Positions 1-8,977 are shown, counted from the stretch's first letter. The stretch: 54,979 bases of DNA from Nocardia ninae NBRC 108245 (GCF_007990755.1 NZ_BJXA01000061.1:1-54979), one strand, 5' to 3'. Numbers and translations are program-made. Notes: generated by a model not told the origin, from the sequence alone.

Positions 1-1
1 G

Positions 2-1471
2 GTCGTGGTCGGCGCCGGCATCGCGGGCCTGGCGGCCGCGACCGGCCTGGTCGAGCGCGGCTGCCGGGTAGCGGTGGTCGAGCGTGAGCGCTACCTCGGT
101 GGACGCGTCGGCGGCTGGACCGAACAGCTCCCCGACGGCACGCCGGTGGGGATGAACCGCGGCTTCCACGCCTTCTTCGCGCAGTACTACAACCTGCGAA
201 AGTTGCTGGCGCGCAGCGATCCCCAGCTGCGACAGCTGCGCGGGCTGGAAGACTATCCACTGGTCGACGCCCACGGTCGCCGCGACACCTTCCGTGGCCT
301 GCCCCGCACGCCACCCTGGAACGCGCTGGCGTTCGCGCTGCGCAGCCCCACCTTCCGGCTGCGCGACCTCGTCCGGATGGACCCGCGTGCCGCCGCGCCG
401 TTGGCCGCGGTATCGGTGCCCGACATCTATCATCGGCTCGATCACCTGGACGCGGAAACGTTCTTGCGCCGCATCAACTTTCCGGAAGCGGCCCGGCATT
501 TGGCGTTCGAGGTGTTCTCGCGCAGCTTCTTCATCGAACCGCGGCGCATGTCCGCAGCCGAGCTGGCCGCCATGTTCCACATCTACTTCCTCGGCTCCAG
601 CGAAGGGCTGGTCTTCGATGTGGCACAGGACAATTTCGATGTCAGCCTGTGGACGCCGCTCGCGGAATATCTAACCGCGCCGGAGCGGCCCGGCACCGTC
701 CGATTCCACACAGGCGTGTCCGTCGAGCGGATCGACAGCGACGGCGACGGATTCCGGGTGGTCGACGACACCGGTGCGGTCTTGACCGCCGATGCTGTCG
801 TGCTGGCCACCGACGCAGGCGGCCTGCAACGTGTCGTCGCCGCGTCCCCAGAGCTCGGTGACGACGAATGGCGTTCGCAGATAGCCGGATTGGCACTGGC
901 CCCGGCCTTCGCAGTACTGCGGCTCTGGCTGGATCAGCCGGTGCGCGCCGATCGGACCTGCTTCCTCGGCACCGGCGACATGGACCCGCTCGACAACATC
1001 AGCGTGCTGGATCGCTACGAACGACAAGCGGCGGACTGGGCCGGGAAAACCGGCGGCAGCGTCGTCGAACTACACGCATACGCGGTGCCCGAGACGACAC
1101 CCGCGGCGCAGGCCAAGGTGCGCAAAGAGCTGCTGGCGCGACTGCATGCCATGTACCCGGAGACCGCCGCCGCGAACATCGTGGGGGAGACGATGCTGTG
1201 GCGGCAGGATTGCCCGCGCTTCTCGCCCGGCGACTTCGCTACCCGCCCAGGCGTTGTCACGCCGCATCCGCGGTTGGTGCTGGCGGGCGACGGAATACGC
1301 GTCGATCTACCGGTCGCCCTGATGGAACGCGCCGCGACCACCGGCTGGCTGGCCGCCAATTCCCTCCTGCGCCAATGGAATGCGGCGGGGCACCGGCTGG
1401 AATCGGTGCCCGCTCAGGGTCGTTCGGCGCTGTTGCGCGCCCTGGCTACTCGCGAAAGGCAGACTCGGTGA
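2..1471 (+). CDS. crtU: CrtU-like carotenoid ring desaturase/methyltransferase (FAD), 5' truncated
   Basis: The frame is open from base 2 and the true start lies left of the window, because the product begins directly at the FAD-binding Rossmann motif (VGAGIAGLAAA, with VERERYLGGRVGG following). The C-terminal block LAGDGIRVDLPVALMERAATT (residues about 425-445) is typical of carotenoid phi-ring synthases (CrtU) and related phytoene-desaturase-like flavoproteins. Those enzymes aromatise the beta-ionone ring of beta-carotene, giving isorenieratene-type pigments. The next gene, a Rieske protein, overlaps it by 4 bp, so the two are translationally coupled and probably work together. A generic amine-oxidase-fold oxidoreductase is the alternative. 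The family call is firm; the exact ring chemistry is inferred. Confidence 0.75.
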   Translation, partial: VVVGAGIAGLAAATGLVERGCRVAVVERERYLGGRVGGWTEQLPDGTPVGMNRGFHAFFAQYYNLRKLLARSDPQLRQLRGLEDYPLVDAHGRRDTFRGLPRTPPWNALAFALRSPTFRLRDLVRMDPRAAAPLAAVSVPDIYHRLDHLDAETFLRRINFPEAARHLAFEVFSRSFFIEPRRMSAAELAAMFHIYFLGSSEGLVFDVAQDNFDVSLWTPLAEYLTAPERPGTVRFHTGVSVERIDSDGDGFRVVDDTGAVLTADAVVLATDAGGLQRVVAASPELGDDEWRSQIAGLALAPAFAVLRLWLDQPVRADRTCFLGTGDMDPLDNISVLDRYERQAADWAGKTGGSVVELHAYAVPETTPAAQAKVRKELLARLHAMYPETAAANIVGETMLWRQDCPRFSPGDFATRPGVVTPHPRLVLAGDGIRVDLPVALMERAATTGWLAANSLLRQWNAAGHRLESVPAQGRSALLRALATRERQTR

Positions 1472-2451
1472 AAATCTCACCCTTGCAGCGATTCGCGCCG
1501 GAGAAGTGGTCGCGGCAGCGGCCGACCTACCAGGACGCGGACCCCGGCCTGATCTCGGCGGCGCTGCGTTGGTCGCAACAGCGTCCCTCCGGCAACTGGT
1601 ATGTCATCGCCGCGAGCCGGGCGATCCGTCGTGATCGCCCCTTCGCCACCACGGTGGGCGGCCGCGAGATCGTCGCCTGGCGTGCTGATTCCGGCGCGCT
1701 GCACATCGGTCCTGGTGCGTGCCCGCATCTGGGTGCGCCCCTGGCTTCCGCCGAGGTCGAGAACGACGCGCTGATCTGCCGCTGGCATGGTCTGCGGGTC
1801 GGTGCCGGCGACAGCGCCTCGCGCTGGTGCCCGTACCCCGGCTACGACGACGGGGTGCTGGCCTGGGTGCGTCTGGATGCGGTCGGCGGTGAGGAGCCGA
1901 CCGACGCGCCGGTGCTCGGTGCGCGCCCCGCCGACACCACCGTGCACGCGGTGACCCGGCTGGTCGGGGTGTGCGAGCCGCGCGACATCATCGCCAATCG
2001 GCTCGACCCCTGGCACGGCGCATGGTTCCACCCGTATTCGTTCGCGCGCCTCGACGTGACGCGGACACCGCCACGCGACGGCATCACCGAGGAGAACCAC
2101 GCATTCCTGCTGACGGTGACCTTCCGCGTGACCCGCAGTCTCGGCGTGCCGGTGGCGGCCGAGTTCCGCTGTCCCGACCCGCGCACCATCACGATGCGGA
2201 TCCTCGACGGAGAAGGCGCCGGTAGCGTGGTCGAAACGCACGCCACCCCGATGGGTTCTGGCCCCGACGGCCGGGCACGCACGGCAGTGATCGAGACGGT
2301 GATCGCGAACTCCGACCGTCCCGGCTTTCGGCACGCCCATCGAGCGCTGCCGGTGTTACGCCCGTTGATGAACCGCGCCGCGACGCGGCTGTGGCGCGAC
2401 GACATGGACTACGCGGAACGTCGCTACCAGCTGCGCACTCGTCAGAACTGA
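1468..2451 (+). CDS. Rieske [2Fe-2S] protein of the DUF5914 type, carotenoid-associated
   Basis: The product has 327 residues and starts at the GTG that overlaps the crtU stop (GTGA), with AAAGG 8 bases upstream. An N-terminal Rieske domain shows both cluster motifs, C-P-H-L-G (residues about 85-90) and C-R-W-H-G-L (about 105-110). This gives the Cys-His/Cys-His ligand set. The C-terminal two thirds carry no motif I recognise and match my recollection of DUF5914, a domain found beside CrtU genes in actinomycetes. A likely role is passing electrons to, or otherwise assisting, the flavoprotein during ring desaturation; that is inference from the gene pairing. A ring-hydroxylating oxygenase is less likely because I do not see the usual mononuclear-iron triad. 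Confidence 0.75.
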   Translation: MKISPLQRFAPEKWSRQRPTYQDADPGLISAALRWSQQRPSGNWYVIAASRAIRRDRPFATTVGGREIVAWRADSGALHIGPGACPHLGAPLASAEVENDALICRWHGLRVGAGDSASRWCPYPGYDDGVLAWVRLDAVGGEEPTDAPVLGARPADTTVHAVTRLVGVCEPRDIIANRLDPWHGAWFHPYSFARLDVTRTPPRDGITEENHAFLLTVTFRVTRSLGVPVAAEFRCPDPRTITMRILDGEGAGSVVETHATPMGSGPDGRARTAVIETVIANSDRPGFRHAHRALPVLRPLMNRAATRLWRDDMDYAERRYQLRTRQN

Positions 2452-2591
2452 GTCGGTCGGCGGCAACGGGGCATGCCGTCGATGTGTAGGTCGTCGCGGT
2501 CCGGGTACTGCCCGAAGGTAAGTGCGATGCACGAATGATGCATTACACCTGTGCTCGTGCAGTCTGTGAGCCGGAAAACCAGGAGGTAGCG

Positions 2592-3053
2592 ATGAGCACC
2601 ATCACCGAGTCGGTCGACGTCCATGTCCCCATCACTCGTGCGTACAACCAATGGACGCAGTTCGAGTCGTTCCCCGCTTTCATGCAGGGCGTGGAGGAGA
2701 TTCGGCAGATCGACGACACCCACACCCACTGGGTGACCGAGATCGCCGGTGTGACACGGGAATTCGACGCCACCATCACCGAGCAGCATCCGGATGAGCG
2801 GGTGGCCTGGAAGTCCGACAGTGGCCCCGAGCATTCCGGGGTGATCACCTTCCACCGGCTCGACGACAACACCACGCGGGTCACCGCGCAGATGGACATC
2901 GACCCCGACGGCTTCGTCGAGCATGCCGCCGACAAACTCGGCCTGCTGAATCACCGGATCAAGGGCGACATGCAGCGGTTCAAGAGGTTCATCGAACAGC
3001 GCGGCCAGGAAACCGGTGCTTGGCGTGGGGATGTTGCCCGGCCGGACGCCTGA
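2592..3053 (+). CDS. SRPBCC (START-like/polyketide cyclase) family protein
   Basis: The product has 153 residues. The ATG at 2592 was chosen over an upstream in-frame ATG because AGGAGGT ends five bases before it. The sequence has the helix-grip layout of bacterial SRPBCC proteins: ITESVDVHVPITRAYNQWTQFESFPAFM at the N-terminus, a WKSDSGPEHSGVITF strand pair in the middle and a long C-terminal helix (DMQRFKRFIEQRG). These proteins bind hydrophobic ligands in a central cavity, and this subgroup is close to the COQ10/cyclase-dehydrase type. No catalytic residues can be assigned and the ligand is unknown. It appears to be a single-gene unit ending in the hairpin at 3068-3119. Confidence 0.8.
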   Translation: MSTITESVDVHVPITRAYNQWTQFESFPAFMQGVEEIRQIDDTHTHWVTEIAGVTREFDATITEQHPDERVAWKSDSGPEHSGVITFHRLDDNTTRVTAQMDIDPDGFVEHAADKLGLLNHRIKGDMQRFKRFIEQRGQETGAWRGDVARPDA

Positions 3054-3067
3054 GCGGTAGTCCGGTA

Positions 3068-3119
3068 GCCGCATGCGGCGCAGTGGTGGCGATTACGAAA
3101 CCACCACTGCGCCTGCGGC
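3068..3119. terminator. Long hairpin, probable bidirectional terminator
   Basis: The left arm is GCCGCA, a 3-base bulge, then GGCGCAGTGGTGG. The right arm is CCACCACTGCGCC then TGCGGC. This gives 13 perfect pairs plus 6 more beyond the bulge around an 11-base loop. It sits between convergent genes (SRPBCC on +, exported protein on -). There is no strong T tract on either side. Confidence 0.65.
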
Positions 3120-3126
3120 ATTGGTA

Positions 3127-3624
3127 TCAGCTGAGGGACAGGCAGCCCTGGAAGGTCTGGAAGTCTCCGGCGAATCCGACACCACCGCTGCACGTCGGCC
3201 CGGTAACGCCGGTGACCGTCACGGTCGCGCCCGGACCGGCGATACCGATCGAAAGGCCCGGGCGCACACCGGAGGTATCGACGGTTGCGCCGGGGCCGAT
3301 GGCGATGGCCGCGGGACCGGACAGTGCCATGGACGACGAGGTCGCGCGCCCGCCGTTCTGGGCGATGGCGAGCGACAAACTCGTGGCATCCGCGTCGGCG
3401 GCGGCGGTGCCGTCGAAGCCGTACGCGGCCGCCGCGCCGCCCGCCTCGCTGGTTGCCGAGCAGCGCGCGTTCGACTGTGCTGCGGAGGTAGCGCTGGCAC
3501 CCGGTGCGGGGCAGGCTGTTTCGGCCGCCGCGGCAGTGGGAGCGGTGAGCGCTAACGCGGCAACGACAGGGCCCGCGCCGAGGAGCGCGAGGCCGGTCCG
3601 GCGGATCGAGGACGAGATATTCAT
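3127..3624 (-). CDS. Small exported Ala/Gly/Ser-rich protein, function unknown
   Basis: The product has 165 residues. The start at 3624 has CAGGAGAG a few bases upstream; a longer reading frame exists but has no such site. A classic signal peptide (MNISSSIRRTGLALLGAG, hydrophobic core, cleavage near TAAAA-ET at residues 30-35) is followed by a mature domain rich in Ala, Gly, Ser and Thr. That domain has four Cys in two separated pairs (CPAPG and C-S-A-T near the N-terminus; TCSGG and GCLSLS near the C-terminus), consistent with disulfides. I do not recognise the family with confidence. It is probably released to the cell wall or medium. Confidence 0.75.
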   Translation of the reverse strand: MNISSSIRRTGLALLGAGPVVAALALTAPTAAAAETACPAPGASATSAAQSNARCSATSEAGGAAAAYGFDGTAAADADATSLSLAIAQNGGRATSSSMALSGPAAIAIGPGATVDTSGVRPGLSIGIAGPGATVTVTGVTGPTCSGGVGFAGDFQTFQGCLSLS

Positions 3625-3781
3625 GGTGCTCTCCTGTGCTGACCGCCGGGCCGGGGAGATTCGTCCGGGGCGCGGCGATCCGAGGTTCGATGAGGCGGTT
3701 TTCGATTGCTGCCGCCGGGCATTACCGGAACGGCGCACCGCCACTCTACCCAAAATGATGCACAAGCGATGCGCTATGTCG

Positions 3782-4192
3782 TTAGTTCCAGGCGTAGAAG
3801 TACATCCGCCGGGTGATGGTCTCGACCAGGGTGCCGCTCGGGTCGCGGAGTTCGGCCACGCCCACGTTGCGCTCGTCCCGGCCGGCGAAGAACGGGGCGC
3901 TGTCGGGCCGGACGGTGATCGGGTGCTGGCGCCACCGGGTTTCACCGTCGCAGATCACCGCCGAGGTGGTCAGCGAGCCGGTAGCCGTCGGTCGGCCCGG
4001 CTCGACCGCAGTGAGGCGCACAGTCAATGTCCACCGCTGTTGTCCTTTGGGACACCGCACGTCGATATAGGCATTGGCCTTACCCGCGGACACGTAGATG
4101 TCGTCGTGCAGCCAGACCGCCTCGGCTTGCGCCGCAGGCAGCGGCACCGCCCCGAGGAACGCGGCCACCAGGAGCGCAGTCACCGAAGTCAT
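3782..4192 (-). CDS. Small exported protein, function unknown
   Basis: The product has 136 residues, with ATG at 4192 preceded by AAGGG. A short signal peptide (MTSVTALLVAAFLGAVPLPAAQA, cleavage after AQA near residue 23) leads to a mature beta-rich domain of about 110 residues with one Cys pair (VRCPKG and VICDGE). The spacing suggests an immunoglobulin-like or similar small sandwich fold, but that is a guess. It lies between two other exported-protein genes on the same strand, with gaps of about 100-160 bp, so co-regulation is possible but a single operon is not shown. Confidence 0.7.
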   Translation of the reverse strand: MTSVTALLVAAFLGAVPLPAAQAEAVWLHDDIYVSAGKANAYIDVRCPKGQQRWTLTVRLTAVEPGRPTATGSLTTSAVICDGETRWRQHPITVRPDSAPFFAGRDERNVGVAELRDPSGTLVETITRRMYFYAWN

Positions 4193-4240
4193 CGCATCAA
4201 CCCTTCAGAAAAGCTTGCAGCGGAACGTCTTTCAACGGAA

Positions 4241-4270
4241 AGTGGGGGCGGGCAGCTGCCCACCCCCACT
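4241..4270 (-). terminator. GC-rich hairpin downstream of the M28 peptidase gene
   Basis: AGTGGGGGCGGGCAGC and its complement GCTGCCCACCCCCACT form a near-perfect 30-base palindrome. It lies 24 bases past the stop of the minus-strand aminopeptidase gene. The following U tract is weak. Confidence 0.6.
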
Positions 4271-4293
4271 CGGGACGTAGTCATCGATCGATG

Positions 4294-5805
4294 TCAGCGC
4301 TCTGCTGCGGGACGCGGCGTCGCGGCGGTGCCGGGCGGGTTGTCGGCGTTGGCGTAGGTCTGCATCGAATCAGCGATCGCACCGGTGTTCACGGTCAGCG
4401 CCGTGTTGTTGATGTTGGCGGTGGTGTCACAAGACCGGTGGTAGCAGGGGTCGTACGGACGGCCCGCGGTGCCGCCGAACATCTGCTGCTCCTGACGTGT
4501 CTTGATGCCCTCCGCGCCGGTGAACAGGCCACCGACCGCGATCCCGGCCCGCAGGAACGGCCCGTAATCCGAGCGCCCGTCGAGGGGCGTGCGGACGTGG
4601 GACAGACCACGGGAATCGAAGTAGCGGTTGAAGTTCTGCTCGATCTGCGCGGATCCGGCCGGCCCGCCGCTGCCGTTGTAGATCTTGTAGGCGAAGTTCG
4701 TCGAGCCGATCATGTCGAAGTTCAGGTAGAGCCGGAGCTTGCTGCGCTCGGCTGCGGGCAGGTTCGACACGTAGTACTTCGAGCCGATCAGGCCGAGTTC
4801 CTCAGCGCCCCACCAGGCGAAGCGGACCTTGTTCTTCGGCTGGAGTGTGGCCATTTGCAGCGCCACCTCGAGCAGTCCCGCGCTGCCGGAACCGTTGTCG
4901 TTGATGCCGGCACCCGCACGCACGGAATCGAGATGCGCACCCGCCATCACGACCTTGTTCGCGTCGCCGCCCTTGCTCTCCGCCAGCACATTGTGCGTGG
5001 TGGCGGGCAGGCTCTCGGTGTCGGTCTTCAAGCGCACGACCGGCTTCGCCGCGGTGGCGAGGTCTTTGCCGACGGTGTAGCTCGCGCCGACCACCGGCAC
5101 TTTGATGCCTTTCTCGTCGAGGGGCTCGGTGAAGGTGTCGGTCCGGCCCGCCTGACCCTCATTGAAGATGATCACGCCGGAAGCGCCTGCGGCCTGGGCA
5201 TTTCGGGCCTTGTCGGCGAAGGTGCAGGTACCGCGTTGCAGCAGGGCGATATTGCCGCGGGTGAATTTGGCGAAGTCCGCGGCCTCGCAACCGGAGGTCG
5301 AGGTGTCCGGCTGCGGACCGGGCGTCAGCACCAGATCGACACCCTGGACCGGCGCCTTCGTATCACCCGAACCCGAATAGGTCGCCGTGGCGAAGTCGCC
5401 GATCTCGCTGCGGTTCGGCGGGGTCGCCTTGTACGTCGTCGGGGCGGCCGGTGCTTCCTTCGCCAGCACCGCCGTCGTCCGTTCCTGGAAGGCTTGGAAG
5501 GTGAACGGCTGCAAGGTCACCGTGTAGCCCGCGCGGCGGAGTTCGCCGGCCACGTAGTCGCGGGAGGCGTCGTAACCCGCGGTGCCCGCGGCGCGCGTGC
5601 GGCCGTTGGCGTTGGCGATGCTCTGGAACTTCTCCAGGTGCTGGTTGACGGCGGCCGCTTTGATCTCATCGGCTATTTGCCGTTCGGGCGGCGCGCCCGG
5701 CTCGGCATACACCGACCCGGCCATCGCGAGCGATAGCGCGAGCGGCACCGCGGCGGCTACTGCGATAACTTGACCGGCTCTGACTCTGCGAAAGGTGTGG
5801 GACAT
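4294..5805 (-). CDS. Exported M28-family zinc aminopeptidase with PA domain
   Basis: The product has 503 residues. The ATG at 5805 is preceded by GGAGGAATTCGAA, which decides it over an upstream ATG. Domains in order: a signal peptide (hydrophobic core IAVAAAVPLALSLAMAG, cleavage near VYA), a pro/N-terminal helix region, a protease-associated insert (about 150-260, with Cys in GCEAADF and RGTCTFADKA), and the M28 catalytic domain. Zinc and catalytic residues visible are GAHLDSV (His, Asp), GINDNGSGSA (Asp), WWGAEELGL (Glu-Glu), NFDMIG (Asp) and the late His in DPCYHRSCDT. It resembles actinobacterial exported leucyl/lysyl aminopeptidases such as streptomycete aminopeptidase S and mycobacterial LpqL, but has no lipobox. 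It probably acts on extracellular peptides. Confidence 0.92.
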   Translation of the reverse strand: MSHTFRRVRAGQVIAVAAAVPLALSLAMAGSVYAEPGAPPERQIADEIKAAAVNQHLEKFQSIANANGRTRAAGTAGYDASRDYVAGELRRAGYTVTLQPFTFQAFQERTTAVLAKEAPAAPTTYKATPPNRSEIGDFATATYSGSGDTKAPVQGVDLVLTPGPQPDTSTSGCEAADFAKFTRGNIALLQRGTCTFADKARNAQAAGASGVIIFNEGQAGRTDTFTEPLDEKGIKVPVVGASYTVGKDLATAAKPVVRLKTDTESLPATTHNVLAESKGGDANKVVMAGAHLDSVRAGAGINDNGSGSAGLLEVALQMATLQPKNKVRFAWWGAEELGLIGSKYYVSNLPAAERSKLRLYLNFDMIGSTNFAYKIYNGSGGPAGSAQIEQNFNRYFDSRGLSHVRTPLDGRSDYGPFLRAGIAVGGLFTGAEGIKTRQEQQMFGGTAGRPYDPCYHRSCDTTANINNTALTVNTGAIADSMQTYANADNPPGTAATPRPAAER

Positions 5806-6017
5806 TTCGAATTCCTCCAAACGGACGGATAAATCCCGATGGCCGGAGATTAAGCCTGTCTGTCGGTTCGGTAAAACCCCAGTTGAGAGTGGGGAAGGGG
5901 GGTGGCTCGGCTGTCGTGCGGCGCGGGCTTTCAGCGCTGAATCAGCTACCGGATAATTTCGGAGCCGGCATTGCGTTCCGCATGGGGAGAGCAGTTCCCT
6001 TTTGCGGTCGGCTTACG

Positions 6018-6935
6018 ATGGGCGGCATGGTTCCAGGTGATCTCGCCTCCGGTGGCAGAGTGCTGGACCTGCATCGGTTGCAGCAGTTCCTGGCCGTGGC
6101 GGAGCTGTCGAGTTTCACGTCCGCGGCGGCGGCGCTGCACATCACCCAGCAGGCGTTGAGCAGTTCGGTTCGTCAGCTGGAGAAGCAGTTGCGGGTGGAG
6201 CTGTTCGATCGCAGCGGTCGTCAACTGGTTCTCACCGACGCGGGCGAAGTGTTGCGCGACGGCGCGCGGGCGCTGTTGGCGGCGTCGGATGCGCTGTATC
6301 GCCGGACATATGAGGCGGGTATCGCGGCACCGCCCGCCTTCGTTGTCGGTCATACGCCCGCGATCACCGCGGACGAGGTGTACGACCTGATCGAGCCGGT
6401 GCGGGCGGCGCGGCCCGATGTGTCGGTCACGGTGCGGCAGCTGTTTCCGGATGCCATCGCGGCCGCCCTGCACCAGGGCTCGGTCGACGTGGCATTGCGG
6501 CGCGGTGTCGCGAGTCCGGCCGACCTGGCGTCGGCGGTCATCGCCTACCACCCGGTTCGCGTCGCGGTCGCGCGGACGCACCGGCTGGCCGATCGCACGG
6601 CCGTCACGGTGCGCGACCTCCAGGACGAGCAGATCGTCATCTGGGCGCCGCCGGGGGCGTCGTATTACACCGACTTCATCCTGAGTACCTGTCGGCGTGC
6701 GGGTTTCGAACCACGGTTCGTCGTCAACCACATCCAGGGCACGCCGCCGGTGACCGCGGTGGTCGGCACGGATCACGTCGCCATCGTCACGGCGCCCGCG
6801 GGGCAGGCGCTGGGTGGTCGCGTGCAGGTCGTCGATCTGAAGGAGGGGCCGGTGGCCGCGACACAGGCGCTGTGGTTGCCGCACACCACCTCCGACCTGC
6901 GTGACCTGCTGTTCAGTACGCGCGCCGACGGCTGA
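6018..6935 (+). CDS. LysR-family transcriptional regulator
   Basis: About 305 residues. The N-terminal winged helix-turn-helix is clear: LDLHRLQQFLAVAELSSFTSAA then ITQQALSSSVRQLEKQLRVELFDR. It is followed by a periplasmic-binding-like effector domain (about 100-300). The start is uncertain: ATG at 6018, ATG at 6027 and GTG at 6060 are all in frame and none has a good ribosome site. The GTG would begin almost exactly where most family members do. Its gene ends 47 bp from the convergent SDR gene. LysR proteins usually regulate a divergent neighbour, which here would be the M28 peptidase across a 212-bp gap; that link is only suggestive. Confidence 0.88.
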   Translation: MGGMVPGDLASGGRVLDLHRLQQFLAVAELSSFTSAAAALHITQQALSSSVRQLEKQLRVELFDRSGRQLVLTDAGEVLRDGARALLAASDALYRRTYEAGIAAPPAFVVGHTPAITADEVYDLIEPVRAARPDVSVTVRQLFPDAIAAALHQGSVDVALRRGVASPADLASAVIAYHPVRVAVARTHRLADRTAVTVRDLQDEQIVIWAPPGASYYTDFILSTCRRAGFEPRFVVNHIQGTPPVTAVVGTDHVAIVTAPAGQALGGRVQVVDLKEGPVAATQALWLPHTTSDLRDLLFSTRADG

Positions 6936-6981
6936 CCGCCCGGTTGTCGGACAGTCAGCCGTCACTTGGCCAGGTGTTGCC

Positions 6982-7740
6982 TCAGCGGGTGGTGTACCCG
7001 CCGTTGGCGAGGATGGTCTGGCCGGTGATCCACCAGCCGTCGCCGACCAGGAACTCCACCAGCGGGGCGATGTCCTCGATCTTGGTCAGGCTGTTGCCGA
7101 GCGCCTGCGACTTGTGGAACTCGACCCGCTCCGGCGTTTCCTGGCCGTAGAAGAAGGGGGTATCCATCGGGCCGGGGGCGACGGTGTTGACCGAGATCAG
7201 CCGCGGCGCGAATTCCTTGGCCGCCGCGCGGGTGAAGTGCTCCACCGGCGCCTTGCCGCCCGCGTAGGTGGAGTAGCCGTCGGTGAACGCGGCGAGCAAC
7301 GAGGTGACCACGGTGACGATGCGGCCGTTGTCGTTGAGCCGCTTGCCCGCTTCCTTCAAGAAGAAATAGGCGGACTTGGCGTTGATCGCGAACATCGAGT
7401 CGTATTCTTCCTCGGTCGTCTCGATGATCGGCTTGCGCAACACCTTTCCGACGGTGTTCACCGCGATATCCACGCCGCCGAACGCGTCCACCGCCACCGC
7501 GAACAGCTGCTCGACATTCCCCGGAATCGTCAGATCCGCCTGGAATTTCACCGCTTTGGCACCGGCCGCCTCGATCGCGGCGACAGTCTTGTCGGCCTCG
7601 GGTTCGGTACTGTCGCTGTTGAAGTGCACGGCGACATTGGCGCCGCGTTCGCCCAGCGTACGGCTGATCAGCCCGCCCAGATTCTTGGCACCTGCCGCCA
7701 CCACAGCCGACTTACCCTGCAAACTCTGTACCACGATCAT
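6982..7740 (-). CDS. Short-chain dehydrogenase/reductase (SDR)
   Basis: The product has 252 residues, the normal length for a classical SDR. An N-terminal cofactor motif (VVAAGAKNLGGLISRTL) is a variant of TGxxxGxG. An NTVG block replaces the usual NNAG, the catalytic Ser is in VVTSLLAAF, and the Tyr-Lys pair is in YSTYAGGKA. PGPMDTPF follows the active site as in many family members. The substrate cannot be read from the sequence; an NAD(P)-dependent ketone/alcohol interconversion is expected. The gene faces the LysR gene tail to tail. I see no clear ribosome-binding site at the ATG. Confidence 0.88.
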   Translation of the reverse strand: MIVVQSLQGKSAVVAAGAKNLGGLISRTLGERGANVAVHFNSDSTEPEADKTVAAIEAAGAKAVKFQADLTIPGNVEQLFAVAVDAFGGVDIAVNTVGKVLRKPIIETTEEEYDSMFAINAKSAYFFLKEAGKRLNDNGRIVTVVTSLLAAFTDGYSTYAGGKAPVEHFTRAAAKEFAPRLISVNTVAPGPMDTPFFYGQETPERVEFHKSQALGNSLTKIEDIAPLVEFLVGDGWWITGQTILANGGYTTR

Positions 7741-7918
7741 GCTCCGATCTGTTCAAACTTTCAGCGGACACCGGCCACGCTATGGCGAATATCGGCGCAT
7801 CGGAAACAGTGATTATTGGTGAGTCCACAAATCCTGCTTGTATGGTGCTCCGAGCAGGTCATCGCGAATTACCGTACGTAATTCACACCACGACTCGAAC
7901 ATCAGAGATGGAGTAAAA

Positions 7919-8209
7919 GTGAGCCGTACATCGGTCATCATCATCGTTGGTTTCGTCCTGCTCGCAGTATTCCTGCTGATCGGATCCTGCTTCGGCAGAA
8001 AAGGACTGCACCGTGCGGCCGAAGATTTCCTCCTGGTCTGGTTCGCCCTGACCGTCGGCAACATGGCAGTGGGCGTCATCGACGCGGGCTACGGTGTCCT
8101 GGAGGAGATTCCGTTCCTCCTCGTCAATTTCACCCCGCCTGCGGTCGTCGCCGCTGTCGCGTGGTACCGGACGAGGCCGGCTAAGGCTCTCGAATCATCG
8201 CCCACATAG
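7919..8209 (+). CDS. Small membrane protein, function unknown
   Basis: The product has 96 residues. The GTG at 7919 has GGAG six bases upstream, and the longer frame upstream lacks a site. Three hydrophobic segments fit membrane helices: SVIIIVGFVLLAVFLLIG (residues about 5-23), FLLVWFALTVGNMAVGVI (about 42-60) and FLLVNFTPPAVVAAVAWY (about 70-88). A basic tail (RTRPAK) would lie in the cytosol. No family is recognised. Its last 29 bases overlap the convergent GNAT gene. Confidence 0.7.
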   Translation: MSRTSVIIIVGFVLLAVFLLIGSCFGRKGLHRAAEDFLLVWFALTVGNMAVGVIDAGYGVLEEIPFLLVNFTPPAVVAAVAWYRTRPAKALESSPT

Positions 8210-8786
8210 GAGGTTCGGCTCCTACGGGCAGCACAAAGGTGGCACGCACCACGAACCCGAACTTCTCGTAGAACCGGATGTTCGCTTCACGCGTGCACAC
8301 AAGATAAGCGGCCGTGTCCGGCGCGCCCGCGAGACGATCAGCGATGAGCCGAGCCGCGTAACCCTGCCCGCGGCGGTCGACCGGCGTCGCGATGTTGGCC
8401 AGATACCAGTGCAGTGGCGTGCGCGGATGATGCTCGTCCAGCGCACGCCGTACAGCCAGCGCAGCCGTTGTTCTGGTACGCAGCGCAGGCAGCAACTCGG
8501 GCAGCGCGCGCAGCGTGCGCGAGAAGGGTTGATCCCACCGCCCAGGCGGATCCCACACCGCGACACCGCCGACCTCACCGTGCTGGTCGGTAGCGATCTG
8601 TACACCGCCGCCGCGCAGATGGAAGTGCCGCAAGGACGTTGTGAAGTAGCGCGGTACCGCGCGATGCCGTCTGCCCTGGTCGGGCCAGATGGCCGCCATG
8701 ACCGGATCGTCGGCGAAGCCTTCGGCAAGCACGCGTGTGCACGCATCGATATCGGCAGTCGTGGCGGTGCGGATTGTGATCGGCAC
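8181..8786 (-). CDS. GNAT-family N-acetyltransferase
   Basis: The product has 201 residues. The order of motifs is that of the GNAT fold: IRTATTADIDACTRVLAEGF at the N-terminus, a beta-bulge strand WYLANIATPVDRRGQGYAARL holding the acetyl-CoA pyrophosphate loop (RRGQGYAA, about 136-143), and the C-terminal CTREANIRFYEKFGFVV block. The substrate is unknown; the family includes small-molecule, antibiotic and protein acetyltransferases. The start is supported by an AGGAGGT just upstream (8790s on the minus strand). Confidence 0.88.
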   Translation of the reverse strand: MPITIRTATTADIDACTRVLAEGFADDPVMAAIWPDQGRRHRAVPRYFTTSLRHFHLRGGGVQIATDQHGEVGGVAVWDPPGRWDQPFSRTLRALPELLPALRTRTTAALAVRRALDEHHPRTPLHWYLANIATPVDRRGQGYAARLIADRLAGAPDTAAYLVCTREANIRFYEKFGFVVRATFVLPVGAEPPMWAMIREP

Positions 8787-8977
8787 AGCGAGACCTCCTG
8801 AGCGGCTTGACTACTGGCGTCAACGGACTCATACGATAATCGCTTCCACCCGCCCTGACGCGAAGCAGTCCGGTGCACCCTCGGCTGGCGAGGTTCGAAG
8901 CCGGGCGATATGATCAGCGTGATGATGATTCACTCTGTTCAAAGATCGGGGGTTCCATTCGTCTCAGGTGAGTGCTG

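Noticed and set aside
868-1467. Upstream extension of the Rieske frame inside crtU
   Set aside because: It is an Arg-rich shadow of crtU codons; the Rieske protein starts at GTG 1468 with a proper ribosome site.
4027-5736. 569-codon frame opposite the M28 peptidase
   Set aside because: The minus-strand peptidase has full family motifs and a signal peptide; the opposite frame has none.
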